Shown here one piece after another: positions 10,002 to 18,776 of a stretch of DNA of 64,000 bases (positions are counted from its first letter, which is position 1; every line of letters begins with the position of its first letter). Under the pieces are notes generated by a model that was not told the DNA's origin, made no database searches, and worked only from the letters and a program-made list of their open reading frames with translations. Made by a program: the position numbers and the translations under genes. The stretch is taken from the NCBI RefSeq assembly GCF_018402175.1, contig NZ_JAGYJK010000018.1, forward strand, positions 434,001 to 498,000. The letters are read 5' to 3'. The DNA comes from Yoonia sp. (GTDB lineage: Bacteria; Pseudomonadota; Alphaproteobacteria; Rhodobacterales; Rhodobacteraceae).

Positions 10002-10035
10002 CCGATACGGGTCACGCGTCACACACGGGGACAGT

Positions 10036-11583
10036 ATGAACCAGCAATCCGAGCCTGACAGCATCGACTGGGGGCCTTTTGGCCGTCCGTTGTTCGAAGA
10101 CCCCGCCGCACAGGCGCTGGCGCGTGTCGGCGTGGTCGATGTGGGGTCGAACTCTGTCCGCTTGGTGGTGTTCGACGGGGCGGCGCGTTCGCCTGCCTAT
10201 TTCTACAATGAAAAGATCATGTGCGCGTTGGGTGCGGGCATGTCGCAGACCGGCCATCTGAACCCCGAAGGCCGCAAACGCGCGATTTCCGCAATCCGCC
10301 GTTTCGCCGCCCTTGCCAAGGGCATGGGCATCCCGCCGCTGACCGCCGTGGCCACCGCCGCCGTGCGCGAGGCAACAGACGGGCAGGATTTCCGCGACGA
10401 GGTGCTGCGCGAAACCGGCATCAAGCTTTGGGTCATTGACGGCCGTGAAGAGGCCCGATTGTCCGCCCAAGGCGTGTTGCTGGGCTGGCCGGGCAGTTAC
10501 GGGCTGGTCTGCGACATCGGCGGGTCGTCGATGGAACTGGCCGATCTGGCCGAAGGCAAGGTTGGGCGGCGCCTGACATCCGCGCTTGGCCCGCTGAAAC
10601 TGCGCGAAATCAAGGGCGGCAAAAAGGCGATCAAGGCCTATGTCCGCGCCACGATGCAGGACCTGCACAGGGACATGAACTTTGAAACCGGCATGCGGCT
10701 GTTTCTGGTCGGCGGGTCATGGCGGGCCATCGCGCGGATCGACATGGAACGGCGCAGCTATCCTTTGACCGTGCTGCATGAATACCGCATGTCATCGCGC
10801 CAGATCAGCATGACCGCCGAATATATCCGCAAATCCGACCTGACCGAATTGCGGGGCCGCTGCCATATCTCGGACAGCCGGATGTCGCTGGTCCCGCTTG
10901 CCGCGATCGTGCTGAAAGAACTGATGCGCACCTTCAAGCCCAAGGATGTGGCAGTATCATCCTACGGCATCCGCGAAGGGATGCTGTACGAACAGATGCC
11001 CCGCGCGCTGCGCGAACGCGACCCGCTGATCGAATCCTGCCGTTTCGCCGAAAACAAGGATGCCCGCCTGCCCGGTTTCGGGCGCATCCTGTATGATTTC
11101 GTCAAGCCGCTGTTCCCGCGCGCCAATTGGCAGCGCCAGCGGATCATCAAGGCCGCCTGCCTGCTGCATGACGTCAGCTGGCGCGCGCATCCCGATTACC
11201 GCGCCGAGGTCACATTCGACAATGCGACCCGCGCCAATCTGGGCGGGCTGAAACATTACGAACGGGTGCTGTTGGGGCTGGCGCTGATGAACCGCTATTC
11301 CAGCAAGACCACAAGCCCCCGGTTCGACCCGCTGTTCGCCATGCTGACCCCCGAGCAGATCAAGGAAGCCGAGATTTTGGGCAAGGCGATGCGGCTTGGC
11401 GCGATGCTCTGGCTGACCGCGGATGAACAGCCCGGCACGCTGACATGGCACCGCAAGGCAGGCGCATTGACGCTGCGCCTGACCGAACATGCCCGCCCGC
11501 TTTATGGCGAGGTCGCAGAAGTCCGGTTCAACGCCCTGGCCAATGCGCTGAACGCGACAGGAACCGTCAAATTCAGCGGCTAA
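10036..11583 (+). CDS. ppx: Exopolyphosphatase / guanosine pentaphosphate phosphohydrolase
   Basis: A 515-residue Ppx/GppA family enzyme that releases phosphate from polyphosphate ends (and possibly pppGpp). The two ASKHA nucleotide-binding signatures are visible: DVGSNSVRLVVFDG near residue 37 and CDIGGSSMEL near residue 160. The C-terminal third carries an HD-like helical domain (ACLLHDVSWRAHPDYRAE). The gene follows ppk on the same strand with a short gap, and the pair is presumably one transcription unit. Confidence 0.92.
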   Translation: MNQQSEPDSIDWGPFGRPLFEDPAAQALARVGVVDVGSNSVRLVVFDGAARSPAYFYNEKIMCALGAGMSQTGHLNPEGRKRAISAIRRFAALAKGMGIPPLTAVATAAVREATDGQDFRDEVLRETGIKLWVIDGREEARLSAQGVLLGWPGSYGLVCDIGGSSMELADLAEGKVGRRLTSALGPLKLREIKGGKKAIKAYVRATMQDLHRDMNFETGMRLFLVGGSWRAIARIDMERRSYPLTVLHEYRMSSRQISMTAEYIRKSDLTELRGRCHISDSRMSLVPLAAIVLKELMRTFKPKDVAVSSYGIREGMLYEQMPRALRERDPLIESCRFAENKDARLPGFGRILYDFVKPLFPRANWQRQRIIKAACLLHDVSWRAHPDYRAEVTFDNATRANLGGLKHYERVLLGLALMNRYSSKTTSPRFDPLFAMLTPEQIKEAEILGKAMRLGAMLWLTADEQPGTLTWHRKAGALTLRLTEHARPLYGEVAEVRFNALANALNATGTVKFSG

Positions 11584-11604
11584 GCTCGCAGCCCGACAGC
11601 GCGA

Positions 11605-12285
11605 TCAGGCCCGCTGCGCGCGGATATCTTCCCAGGCGCGGTTGATCGCAACCATGCGCCGTTCGGCCAGCTTGACGGCCTCTGGCGGCACACCGCGCGC
11701 GATCATCTGGTCGGGGTGGGTTTCACGAACCAGCTGCCCCCAGGCCGCGCGGACGCGTTCCATCGGTGCATCCGGATCGACCCCCAGCACAGCATAGGGA
11801 TCGCGCTGCGCATCGGGGACGAATTGCGCGCGGATGCGCTGGAACCGGCGTTCGTCAAAGCCAAAGATTGCAGCGACTTCCTGCAAAAAGGCGTCTTCGG
11901 TCGCGTGATAACTGCCATCGGCCAGTGCGATATGAAACAGCCCTTCGAGCAGATCACACAGCGGCCCTTCGTGATCGCCAAACATCGCCTTGATGCGGCG
12001 CGCATAGAGATCATAGCCCGCCACATCCTGCCGCGCGAGATCGAACACACGCGCGGCGTTGTCTTCTTCCTCGGGGGCGATCACGAAAACCTCGCGAAAG
12101 GCGCGCACCTCGGTGCGGGTCACAAGGCCATCCGCCTTGGCCATCTTGGCCCCCAGCGCGATCACCGCGATGGTAAAGGCGACAGAACGGTCAGGCGGCG
12201 TGCGCAAGCGGTCAAAGACCGCCAGCAGGCCTTCGCCATTGGCCAATGCGGCCAGCGCCTCGCCGATGCGGGTCCAGATCGACAT
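11605..12285 (-). CDS. TerB-J domain protein (DjlA-like)
   Basis: A 226-residue protein with an N-terminal TerB-like helical domain (about residues 35-150, containing KMAKADGLVTRTEVRAFREVF and ALADGSYHATEDAFL, the acidic metal-binding repeats) and a C-terminal J domain (DPYAVLGVDPDAPMERVRAAW, then THPDQ, the HPD motif). J domains stimulate DnaK. The arrangement resembles DjlA but without an obvious N-terminal membrane helix. The frame is open to 12363; MSIWTRIGEALAAL at 12285 is chosen as the family-like start. It is convergent with ppx. Confidence 0.82.
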   Translation of the reverse strand: MSIWTRIGEALAALANGEGLLAVFDRLRTPPDRSVAFTIAVIALGAKMAKADGLVTRTEVRAFREVFVIAPEEEDNAARVFDLARQDVAGYDLYARRIKAMFGDHEGPLCDLLEGLFHIALADGSYHATEDAFLQEVAAIFGFDERRFQRIRAQFVPDAQRDPYAVLGVDPDAPMERVRAAWGQLVRETHPDQMIARGVPPEAVKLAERRMVAINRAWEDIRAQRA

Positions 12286-12375
12286 GAGGGTCCTTTGATC
12301 AAAACGATGCCCGATCTTGAACCCGACCTGCGCGCAGGTTGCAACCTTTCGCTGCATCTGCACCGCTGAAAATAG

Positions 12376-12987
12376 CTAGCCGAGGCTGCGGCGGCCCTGT
12401 GGCGTGTCAAAAACGGCGGAAAATCCCGCAGGCCCCGCCCTGAACACAACCCTGTCATCGGCCAGCGGCAGCATCGCGCGCAGATCGTCCGCCTGTGGAT
12501 GGCTGACGGTCAGTTCCACCAGACGACAGCCGCTGTCAGCCAGCCGGCGCGCCGGATGATGCGTGCCCGCCGCCCACTGGATCAACGTCGGATAGGCCCC
12601 GTCATAGGGCTTGCTGCCATCGTCGGGCACGGTGATCCGCCAGGTCAGATCGCCGCGCGACAGATCGCGGGGCAGCCCCACGGCAGGGGGTGCATCGCGC
12701 AGCAGGGCGTCCAGATCATCGGTCTGGCAGATCCAGTTGCCAAGGCGCGGCGCGCCGGTAAAATCATCCAGCCCGAACCATGTCGGCCCGTCATAGGGGG
12801 CGGCACCCGGGTCCTTGGCGATGACCTCCAGATACAGATCATCGCCCAACCCCAACAGGGTGTTATGCGTGCCGTACCGGACATGCCTGCCACCGGGCTG
12901 CATGCGGACGCCAAGTGCGGCCTCCACCCAAGCCGTCCCCGTGGCCAGATCCTCCGCCACAACAGCAAGATGGTCGAGTGTCAGCAT
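12376..12987 (-). CDS. VOC-fold (glyoxalase-like) protein
   Basis: A 203-residue protein beginning LDHLAVVAEDLATGTAWVEA, the start of a vicinal-oxygen-chelate fold, of the Glyoxalase_3-like type (YGTHNTLLGLGDDLYLEVIA). Its enzymatic reaction is not known. It is the last gene after scpA, but its length and sequence do not match methylmalonyl-CoA epimerase, which is about 135 residues, so I do not assign that role. The start codon follows a dispersed intergenic repeat by about ten bases, with a GAGGAA ribosome site between. Confidence 0.75.
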   Translation of the reverse strand: MLTLDHLAVVAEDLATGTAWVEAALGVRMQPGGRHVRYGTHNTLLGLGDDLYLEVIAKDPGAAPYDGPTWFGLDDFTGAPRLGNWICQTDDLDALLRDAPPAVGLPRDLSRGDLTWRITVPDDGSKPYDGAYPTLIQWAAGTHHPARRLADSGCRLVELTVSHPQADDLRAMLPLADDRVVFRAGPAGFSAVFDTPQGRRSLG

Positions 12988-12997
12988 GGTCGTTCCT

Positions 12998-13032
12998 CAT
13001 CTTCCGAGCCCAAATATCCCCGCCGGTGGCAT
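12998..13032 (-). repeat. Dispersed intergenic repeat, CCTCCGGCGGGG family (copy 1)
   Basis: Read on the minus strand this is a CCACCGGCGGGGATATTT core followed by GGGCTCGGAAGATG. It lies between scpA and the VOC gene. Other copies are at 23176-23272, 27611-27651, 32687-32720, 38061-38104, 51469-51516 and 60185-60230. All are intergenic. Confidence 0.75.
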
Positions 13033-13052
13033 CCGGCCCCGCAGGGACCGGA

Positions 13053-15179
13053 TCAGCCGCGCGCAGCGCGGATCAGCTGCAGGATATCTTCTGCCGCCTT
13101 GGGGATATTGGTGCCGGGGCCAAAGATCGCCTTGACCCCGCTATCATACAAAAACTGGTAATCCTGCTGCGGGATCACGCCGCCGCAGATGACGATGATA
13201 TCATCGGCACCCGCATCCTTCAGCGCCTGCACCAGTTTGGGGGCCAATGTCTTGTGCCCTGCGGCCTGACTGGAAATCCCGATCACATGCACATCGTTAT
13301 CGATGGCATCCTGTGCGGCCTCGGCGGGGGTCTGGAACAGGGGGCCGACATCGACGTCAAACCCGATATCGGCAAAGGCGGTGGCGATGACCTTGGCACC
13401 ACGGTCATGCCCGTCCTGCCCCATCTTGACGACCAGCATGCGGGGGCGGCGTCCGTCTTGCGTGGCAAAGTCCTCGACACTGGCTTGTATCGCGGCGAAA
13501 CCGGCGTCGCCTTCATAGGCAGCGCCGTAGACACCGGCCAGCGTCTTGACCTCGGCGCGGTGGCGGCCGAACACTTTTTCCATCGCCATGCTGATTTCCC
13601 CCACAGTGGCGCGTGCGCGCGCAGCGACCACCGCCGCTTCCAACAGGTTGCCGCCCTCGCCCGCGCGGCGGGTCAGTTCGGCCAATGCGGCCTCGCAGGC
13701 AGCGGCGTCGCGGGCGGATTTGGTGCGCTCGATCCGCGCGATCTGCGACAGGCGCACGGCCTCGTTGTCGATATCAAGGATGTCGATCGGGTCTTCGTTA
13801 TCCTTGCGGTATTTGTTCACGCCGACGACAACCTCTGTGCCACGGTCGATGGCGGCTTGGCGTTTGGCGGCGGTTTCCTCGATCCGCAATTTCGGCATGC
13901 CGGATGCGACGGCCTTGGTCATGCCGCCCATTTCCTCGACCTCCTGGATCAATTCCCAGGCCTTTTCAGCCAGATCATGGGTCAGGCTTTCGACGTAATA
14001 AGACCCCGCCAGCGGATCGACGACTTTCGTTACGCCGGTTTCTTCCTGCAGGATCAACTGGGTATTGCGGGCAATCCGCGCGGAAAACTCGGTGGGCAGG
14101 GCAATCGCCTCGTCCAGCGCATTGGTGTGCAAGGATTGCGTCCCGCCCAGCACCGCCGACATCGCCTCATACGCGGTGCGGATCACGTTGTTATAGGGGT
14201 CTTGTTCCTGCAAGGACACGCCCGATGTCTGGCAATGGGTGCGCAGCATCGAGGATTTGGGATCCTTGGGATCGAACTCCGCCATGATCCGTGACCACAG
14301 CAGGCGTGCCGCGCGCAGTTTCGCCACTTCCATGAAGAAATTCATCCCGATGGCGAAAAAGAACGACAAACGCCCCGCGAATTGATCCACATCCATGCCG
14401 CGCGCGATGGCGGCGCGGACATACTCGCGCCCGTCGGCCAAAGTATAGGCCAATTCCTGCACAAGGTTCGCGCCGGCCTCTTGCATGTGATAGCCGCTGA
14501 TGCTGATCGAATTGAATTTCGGCATTTCGGCGGTCGTATATTCGATAATATCCGCAATGATCCGCATCGAAGGTTCGGGCGGATAGACATAGGTGTTCCG
14601 CACCATGAATTCCTTGAGAATGTCATTCTGGATCGTGCCGGACAGCACATTGCGCGGATGGCCCTGTTCTTCGCCCGCGACGATGAAATTGGCCAGGATC
14701 GGGATCACCGCGCCATTCATCGTCATGGACACGCTGACCTTGTCCAGCGGGATGCCATCGAACAGGATTTTCATATCCTCGACAGAATCGATGGCAACAC
14801 CGGCCTTGCCGACGTCGCCTTCGACCCGTGGATGGTCGCTGTCATAGCCGCGATGCGTGGCCAGATCGAATGCAACAGAAACACCCTGTTGGCCCGCGGC
14901 CAACGCCTTGCGGTAGAAATTGTTGGATGCCTCGGCCGTCGAAAACCCCGCATATTGCCGGATCGTCCACGGGCGGCCTGCATACATCGTGGCCTTGACG
15001 CCGCGCGTATAGGGCGCCTGACCGGGGATGCCGCCCAGATGCGGCAGGTCCGCGGTGTCTTCGGCGGTATAAAGCGGCTGAACGGGAATACCTTCCAGCG
15101 TGTGCCATGTCAGCGCATCCAACGGCTTGCCGCGCAATTCATCCGAGGCCAGCTTTTCCCATGTTTTCTTGTCGGTCAT
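13053..15179 (-). CDS. scpA: Methylmalonyl-CoA mutase
   Basis: A 708-residue adenosylcobalamin-dependent mutase that converts (R)-methylmalonyl-CoA to succinyl-CoA, the last step of propionyl-CoA assimilation. The N-terminal TIM-barrel substrate domain contains [29 protein letters not shown] sequence near residue 70-90. The C-terminal B12-binding domain shows the DxHxxG motif in [11 protein letters not shown] near residue 590. A single ~700-residue chain carrying both domains is the bacterial ScpA/MutB-like form. It is downstream of pccA on the same strand, separated by an oppositely oriented DUF4174 gene. It depends on a B12 cofactor, which links it to cobalamin supply. Confidence 0.95.
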   Translation of the reverse strand: MTDKKTWEKLASDELRGKPLDALTWHTLEGIPVQPLYTAEDTADLPHLGGIPGQAPYTRGVKATMYAGRPWTIRQYAGFSTAEASNNFYRKALAAGQQGVSVAFDLATHRGYDSDHPRVEGDVGKAGVAIDSVEDMKILFDGIPLDKVSVSMTMNGAVIPILANFIVAGEEQGHPRNVLSGTIQNDILKEFMVRNTYVYPPEPSMRIIADIIEYTTAEMPKFNSISISGYHMQEAGANLVQELAYTLADGREYVRAAIARGMDVDQFAGRLSFFFAIGMNFFMEVAKLRAARLLWSRIMAEFDPKDPKSSMLRTHCQTSGVSLQEQDPYNNVIRTAYEAMSAVLGGTQSLHTNALDEAIALPTEFSARIARNTQLILQEETGVTKVVDPLAGSYYVESLTHDLAEKAWELIQEVEEMGGMTKAVASGMPKLRIEETAAKRQAAIDRGTEVVVGVNKYRKDNEDPIDILDIDNEAVRLSQIARIERTKSARDAAACEAALAELTRRAGEGGNLLEAAVVAARARATVGEISMAMEKVFGRHRAEVKTLAGVYGAAYEGDAGFAAIQASVEDFATQDGRRPRMLVVKMGQDGHDRGAKVIATAFADIGFDVDVGPLFQTPAEAAQDAIDNDVHVIGISSQAAGHKTLAPKLVQALKDAGADDIIVICGGVIPQQDYQFLYDSGVKAIFGPGTNIPKAAEDILQLIRAARG

Positions 15180-15281
15180 CGCTGGCTCCTGTTGGCTGTG
15201 TGACGTGCCATCGCAAAAAAGGTGTTGTCCTTGCGCCTTTGGGACTTAGCTTTGCGGCGTGGTCGGACTATATCGGTAAGT

Positions 15282-15761
15282 ATGAAAAGATTATTTTTTA
15301 TCGCGCTTGCAGCGCTTGTCGCCACCACCAGCCTGTCGGCTGACGAGGCGGCTGTCGAACAATCCGTCATCGACCGGTGGGAAACCGACCGCACGCAGGT
15401 TTTTGATGCCTCCGAGGTCACGCTGGCCGAACTGCACTGGCTGGCCCGCGCGGTCGTGGTGTTCGCAGACAGCCCCAATGACCCAAGGTTCCGCCAGCAG
15501 ATGGACCTGCTGTTGGCCGAGATTGACCGGCTGGTCGAACGCGACGTGATCCTGATCACCGACACCGACCCTGCGGCACGCAATTCTGTCCGGCTCGATC
15601 TGCGTCCACGCGGATACGCGTTGACGGTAGTGGACAAAGACGGGCGCGTCCTGCAACGCAAACCCGAACCCTGGAGCGTGCGGGAATTGACAGGGTCAAT
15701 CGACCGCACATTGCTGCGCCAGCAGGAAATCGAGGACCGGCGCGGCGCGAATATCCGCTGA
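15282..15761 (+). CDS. DUF4174 family exported protein
   Basis: A 159-residue protein with a signal peptide (MKRLFFIALAALVATTSLSA) and a DUF4174 domain, a thioredoxin-like fold (LARAVVVFADSPNDPRFRQQ; LRPRGYALTVVDKDGRVLQRK). The function of this domain is unknown to me. I use the ATG at 15282 because it begins a proper signal peptide; the frame is open upstream to 15222. It sits on the opposite strand between scpA and pccA and ends 4 nt from the pccA stop, so it interrupts the catabolic operon. Confidence 0.75.
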   Translation: MKRLFFIALAALVATTSLSADEAAVEQSVIDRWETDRTQVFDASEVTLAELHWLARAVVVFADSPNDPRFRQQMDLLLAEIDRLVERDVILITDTDPAARNSVRLDLRPRGYALTVVDKDGRVLQRKPEPWSVRELTGSIDRTLLRQQEIEDRRGANIR

Positions 15762-15765
15762 GCGT

Positions 15766-17763
15766 TCATTCGAAGGCCATGATGACATCATCAACGGCAA
15801 GGCTGTCACCGGCGCTGGCGTTGATCTTGGCCACCACGCCCTTGCGTTCGGCGCGCAGGATGTTTTCCATCTTCATCGCCTCGACCGTACACAGCGCCTG
15901 CCCCTCTTGCACCACATCGCCCACCGCAACATCGACCTTCACGATCAGGCCGGGCATCGGACAGAGCAGCACTTTGGATGTATCGGGCGGCAGCTTTTCG
16001 GGCATCAGCGCCGCGAGTTCCGCCTGACGCGGGCTGCGCACATGCACCTTCAGATCAGCCCCGCGATACCGCACGCGGAACCCGCCTGAAATCTTGCCGA
16101 TCTTCAGCACCAAGGGCGCCCCATCGACATCAAGCCGCGCCAGCGGCTGGCCCGGTGTCCATTGGCTGGTCACCCGCATCGTATTGGCCCCGATGGTGAC
16201 ATCAGCACCTTTCTTGTCGGCGGCGATATGAACGCGGTGATGCGCGCCCTGGATCGAAACGACCCAATCTTCGCCGACATGGCGTTCATGGTTGCCCATC
16301 CGCCCGCTGATCCGCGCGCGCCGGATTTCGGATACCCGGTGCATGGCCGCAGCCGATGCCGCGATCTGCAGGCAGGTGTCATCCGGCAAGGTCGTGCCGT
16401 TGAACCCGTCGGGGAATTCCTCGGCGATAAAGGCGGTGGTCATGGTGCCGGATGTGAATTTGTCGTGGTCATAGACGGCGGCCAGAAACGGCAGGTTATG
16501 CCCGATGCCTTCGACCTCGAACGCATCCAGCGCCAGCCGCATTTCCGCGATGGCCGATGCACGGTCCGGCCCCCAGGAGCAAAGCTTGGCGATCATCGGG
16601 TCGTAGAACATGCTGATCTCGCCGCCTTCGAAAACGCCGGTATCGTTGCGCACAGCGCGGGTCGGTGTCGCCTCTTCCACGGGCGGGCGATAGCGCGTCA
16701 GCCGCCCGATGGATGGCAGGAACCCGCGATAGGGGTCTTCGGCGTAAAGCCTGCTTTCCATCGCCCAGCCGTTGATTTTCAGATCACTTTGCACAAAGGG
16801 TAACTTTTCACCCGCTGCCACGCGGATCATCTGTTCGACCAGATCAATGCCGGTGATCAATTCGGTGACTGGATGTTCCACCTGCAAGCGCGTGTTCATT
16901 TCCAGAAAGTAAAAGTTCCGGTCGCCATCAACGATGAATTCCACCGTGCCGGCACTGGTATATCCCACGGCCTGCGCAAGGGCGACAGATTGTTCGCCCA
17001 TGGCCTTGCGGGTGGCTTCGTCCAGAAACGGGCTGGGGGCTTCTTCGATCACTTTCTGGTTGCGGCGCTGGATCGAACATTCGCGTTCGTGCAGATAGAC
17101 CGCGTTGCCATGCTGGTCGGCCAGCACCTGAATTTCGATATGGCGCGGTTGGGTGACGAATTTTTCGATGAAAATCCGGTCGTCGCCGAAACTGTTGGCG
17201 GCTTCGTTCTTGGAAGATTGAAACCCTTCGCGGGCTTCTTGGTCGTTCCATGCGATGCGCATCCCCTTGCCACCGCCACCGGCGCTGGCCTTGATCATCA
17301 CCGGATAACCGACCTGATTGGAAATCTTCACCGCCTCGTCGGCGTCCGCAATCAGGCCCATGTAACCCGGCACGGTCGAGACATTGGCCTCCTGCGCCAG
17401 TTTCTTGGACGTGATCTTGTCACCCATCGCCAAGATCGCACCTTTTGGCGGGCCGATGAAGGCAACGCCCGCAGCCTCCAGCGCCTCGGCAAACTTGGCG
17501 TTCTCGGACAGGAAACCGTAACCGGGATGCACGGCCTCGGCCCCTGTCGCCTTGATCGCGGCCATGACATTGTCGATGACGATATAGGATTGGTTGGCGG
17601 GGGCTGGCCCGATATGGACCGCCTCATCCGCCATCTTGACATGCAGCGCATGGCGGTCGGCGTCGGAATAGATCGCGACTGTCTGGATGCCCATCTTGCG
17701 GGCGGTCTTGATCACGCGGCAGGCGATTTCGCCACGGTTGGCGATCAGTATTTTCTTGAACAT
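15766..17763 (-). CDS. pccA: Propionyl-CoA carboxylase, biotin carboxylase/BCCP (alpha) subunit
   Basis: A 665-residue subunit that carboxylates its own biotin with ATP and bicarbonate and hands the carboxyl group to PccB. The biotin carboxylase domain begins FKKILIANRGEIACRVIKTA and holds the glycine-rich KASAGGGGKGMRIAW loop near residue 160. A BT linker follows, and the biotinyl domain has AMKMEN near the C-terminus, whose lysine is biotinylated. The frame is open upstream to 17820; the ATG at 17763 matches the usual N-terminus. It lies downstream of pccB and two small genes on the same strand. Confidence 0.94.
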   Translation of the reverse strand: MFKKILIANRGEIACRVIKTARKMGIQTVAIYSDADRHALHVKMADEAVHIGPAPANQSYIVIDNVMAAIKATGAEAVHPGYGFLSENAKFAEALEAAGVAFIGPPKGAILAMGDKITSKKLAQEANVSTVPGYMGLIADADEAVKISNQVGYPVMIKASAGGGGKGMRIAWNDQEAREGFQSSKNEAANSFGDDRIFIEKFVTQPRHIEIQVLADQHGNAVYLHERECSIQRRNQKVIEEAPSPFLDEATRKAMGEQSVALAQAVGYTSAGTVEFIVDGDRNFYFLEMNTRLQVEHPVTELITGIDLVEQMIRVAAGEKLPFVQSDLKINGWAMESRLYAEDPYRGFLPSIGRLTRYRPPVEEATPTRAVRNDTGVFEGGEISMFYDPMIAKLCSWGPDRASAIAEMRLALDAFEVEGIGHNLPFLAAVYDHDKFTSGTMTTAFIAEEFPDGFNGTTLPDDTCLQIAASAAAMHRVSEIRRARISGRMGNHERHVGEDWVVSIQGAHHRVHIAADKKGADVTIGANTMRVTSQWTPGQPLARLDVDGAPLVLKIGKISGGFRVRYRGADLKVHVRSPRQAELAALMPEKLPPDTSKVLLCPMPGLIVKVDVAVGDVVQEGQALCTVEAMKMENILRAERKGVVAKINASAGDSLAVDDVIMAFE

Positions 17764-17853
17764 CAATGGTCCCCCCAAGAACGCAAAACCGCCGCCGGAG
17801 ACTGACCCCGACGGCGGCAATGGTGACTGACAGCCCGGTTGCGGGCTGCGAAA

Positions 17854-18066
17854 TTAACGGCGGACGGGGCGGCAGACGCCGACGTCGTCACAAAATACGC
17901 CTGCGGCGGCACCGGCAAGCATTGTGCCGGCACGGTCGGTGCCCAGCAATTCCGACGCGACCAGACCTGCGCCCGCGCCTGCGACGGCACGTTCGGTGTC
18001 GCTTTCCAGACAGGCTGACAAAGCGAAGGCAGCAAAGGCCGCCAGGATGATGGATTTCTTCTGCAT
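17854..18066 (-). CDS. Small lipoprotein, unknown function
   Basis: A 70-residue protein with a lipoprotein signal peptide (AAFAAFALSAC, lipobox cysteine at residue 19) and a glycine/alanine-rich segment (AVAGAGAGLVASELLG) reminiscent of glycine-zipper membrane proteins. It ends in CDDVGVCRPVRR, with two cysteines that could form a disulfide. It lies between the pccB-side hypothetical gene and pccA on the same strand. I recognise no function. A similar small lipoprotein gene is, from memory, common in the pcc cluster of related bacteria. Confidence 0.65.
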   Translation of the reverse strand: MQKKSIILAAFAAFALSACLESDTERAVAGAGAGLVASELLGTDRAGTMLAGAAAGVFCDDVGVCRPVRR

Positions 18067-18391
18067 GATGTTCTGCCCTTATTCGGTTTCTCGGAGACAG
18101 CGCCAGAATCGCCGCTGATACCCGACAAAGCAATACCCTTATGCGTGTGATATCCAATATCAGCCGGTTTTCCGCCCAGTCCCGCTGTTCCAGGGGAAAC
18201 CGGCCCGCCAAGGGAACAGGCAGGCCGGTCAGGGGAAGGGTAGATCTGGTCAACGAAGAAGGAGGCGCGCAGGCCAGACCGCGGCACCGCAGGTCCTATT
18301 ATGGCGCAGGTTTGTCCGGCACCAAAGCCCGCAATGATCCGCGCCGCGAAATAGGCAATTTCCTGCCTCACCACATGCGCGAAAACGGCGA
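18067..18391. other. Gap without a recognisable gene
   Basis: These 325 bases separate the small lipoprotein gene from the hypothetical gene downstream of pccB. The six frames contain only compositionally biased, arginine-rich readings with no family resemblance. A promoter for the lipoprotein and pccA is plausible here, but no clear -35/-10 pair or structured RNA is evident to me. Confidence 0.4.
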
Positions 18392-18760
18392 TCATTCGTT
18401 CAACCCCGGAATGTCGGGAAAGCTCTGCCGCGCAACCTTGACGTCGATGCGCAGCATCGCCTCATAGCTGGCGGGGTCGAACGGGTCTTCGGCGGGGATG
18501 ACTTCACGTCCGAACAGCCAGCTGAGCCGGCCCGCATCCAGATTGCCGCGCACGAAAGGCTCTTCGCCAAAGGCCTCCCACAGGGCTTGCATGAACCCCG
18601 CATCGGCGCGTTTATCAGCCGGGCGGCGGTCGGGATAGCGGATGCGCTGGGACAGCGGTGTCGCCCCGTCCTTGTTCGCGCGGCGCAGCACGAATTGAAA
18701 ATCCGTCCCCGGCAAGCGGCCCGGAAAGCCGCGGTGTTTGTCCATATATGGCAGTGCCAT
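18392..18760 (-). CDS. Conserved hypothetical protein of the pcc cluster
   Basis: A 122-residue soluble protein beginning MALPYMDKHRGFPGRLPGTD and ending KVARQSFPDIPGLNE, with no signal peptide or membrane segment. It starts 17 nt after the pccB stop on the same strand and so is presumably co-transcribed. The frame is open to 18841, but those residues overlap the pccB 3' end and look non-coding. I do not recognise a domain. Its position between pccB and pccA suggests a supporting role in propionyl-CoA metabolism, but that is inference from location only. Confidence 0.65.
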   Translation of the reverse strand: MALPYMDKHRGFPGRLPGTDFQFVLRRANKDGATPLSQRIRYPDRRPADKRADAGFMQALWEAFGEEPFVRGNLDAGRLSWLFGREVIPAEDPFDPASYEAMLRIDVKVARQSFPDIPGLNE

Positions 18761-18776
18761 CAATCTGACCTTTGGT

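Noticed and set aside
12376..12987. VOC protein as methylmalonyl-CoA epimerase
   Set aside because: It lies beside the mutase, but length (203 residues) and sequence type do not fit the short epimerase.
18141..18467. A 108-residue plus-strand frame in the gap before the pccB-side gene
   Set aside because: Arginine-rich with no family likeness and no ribosome site.
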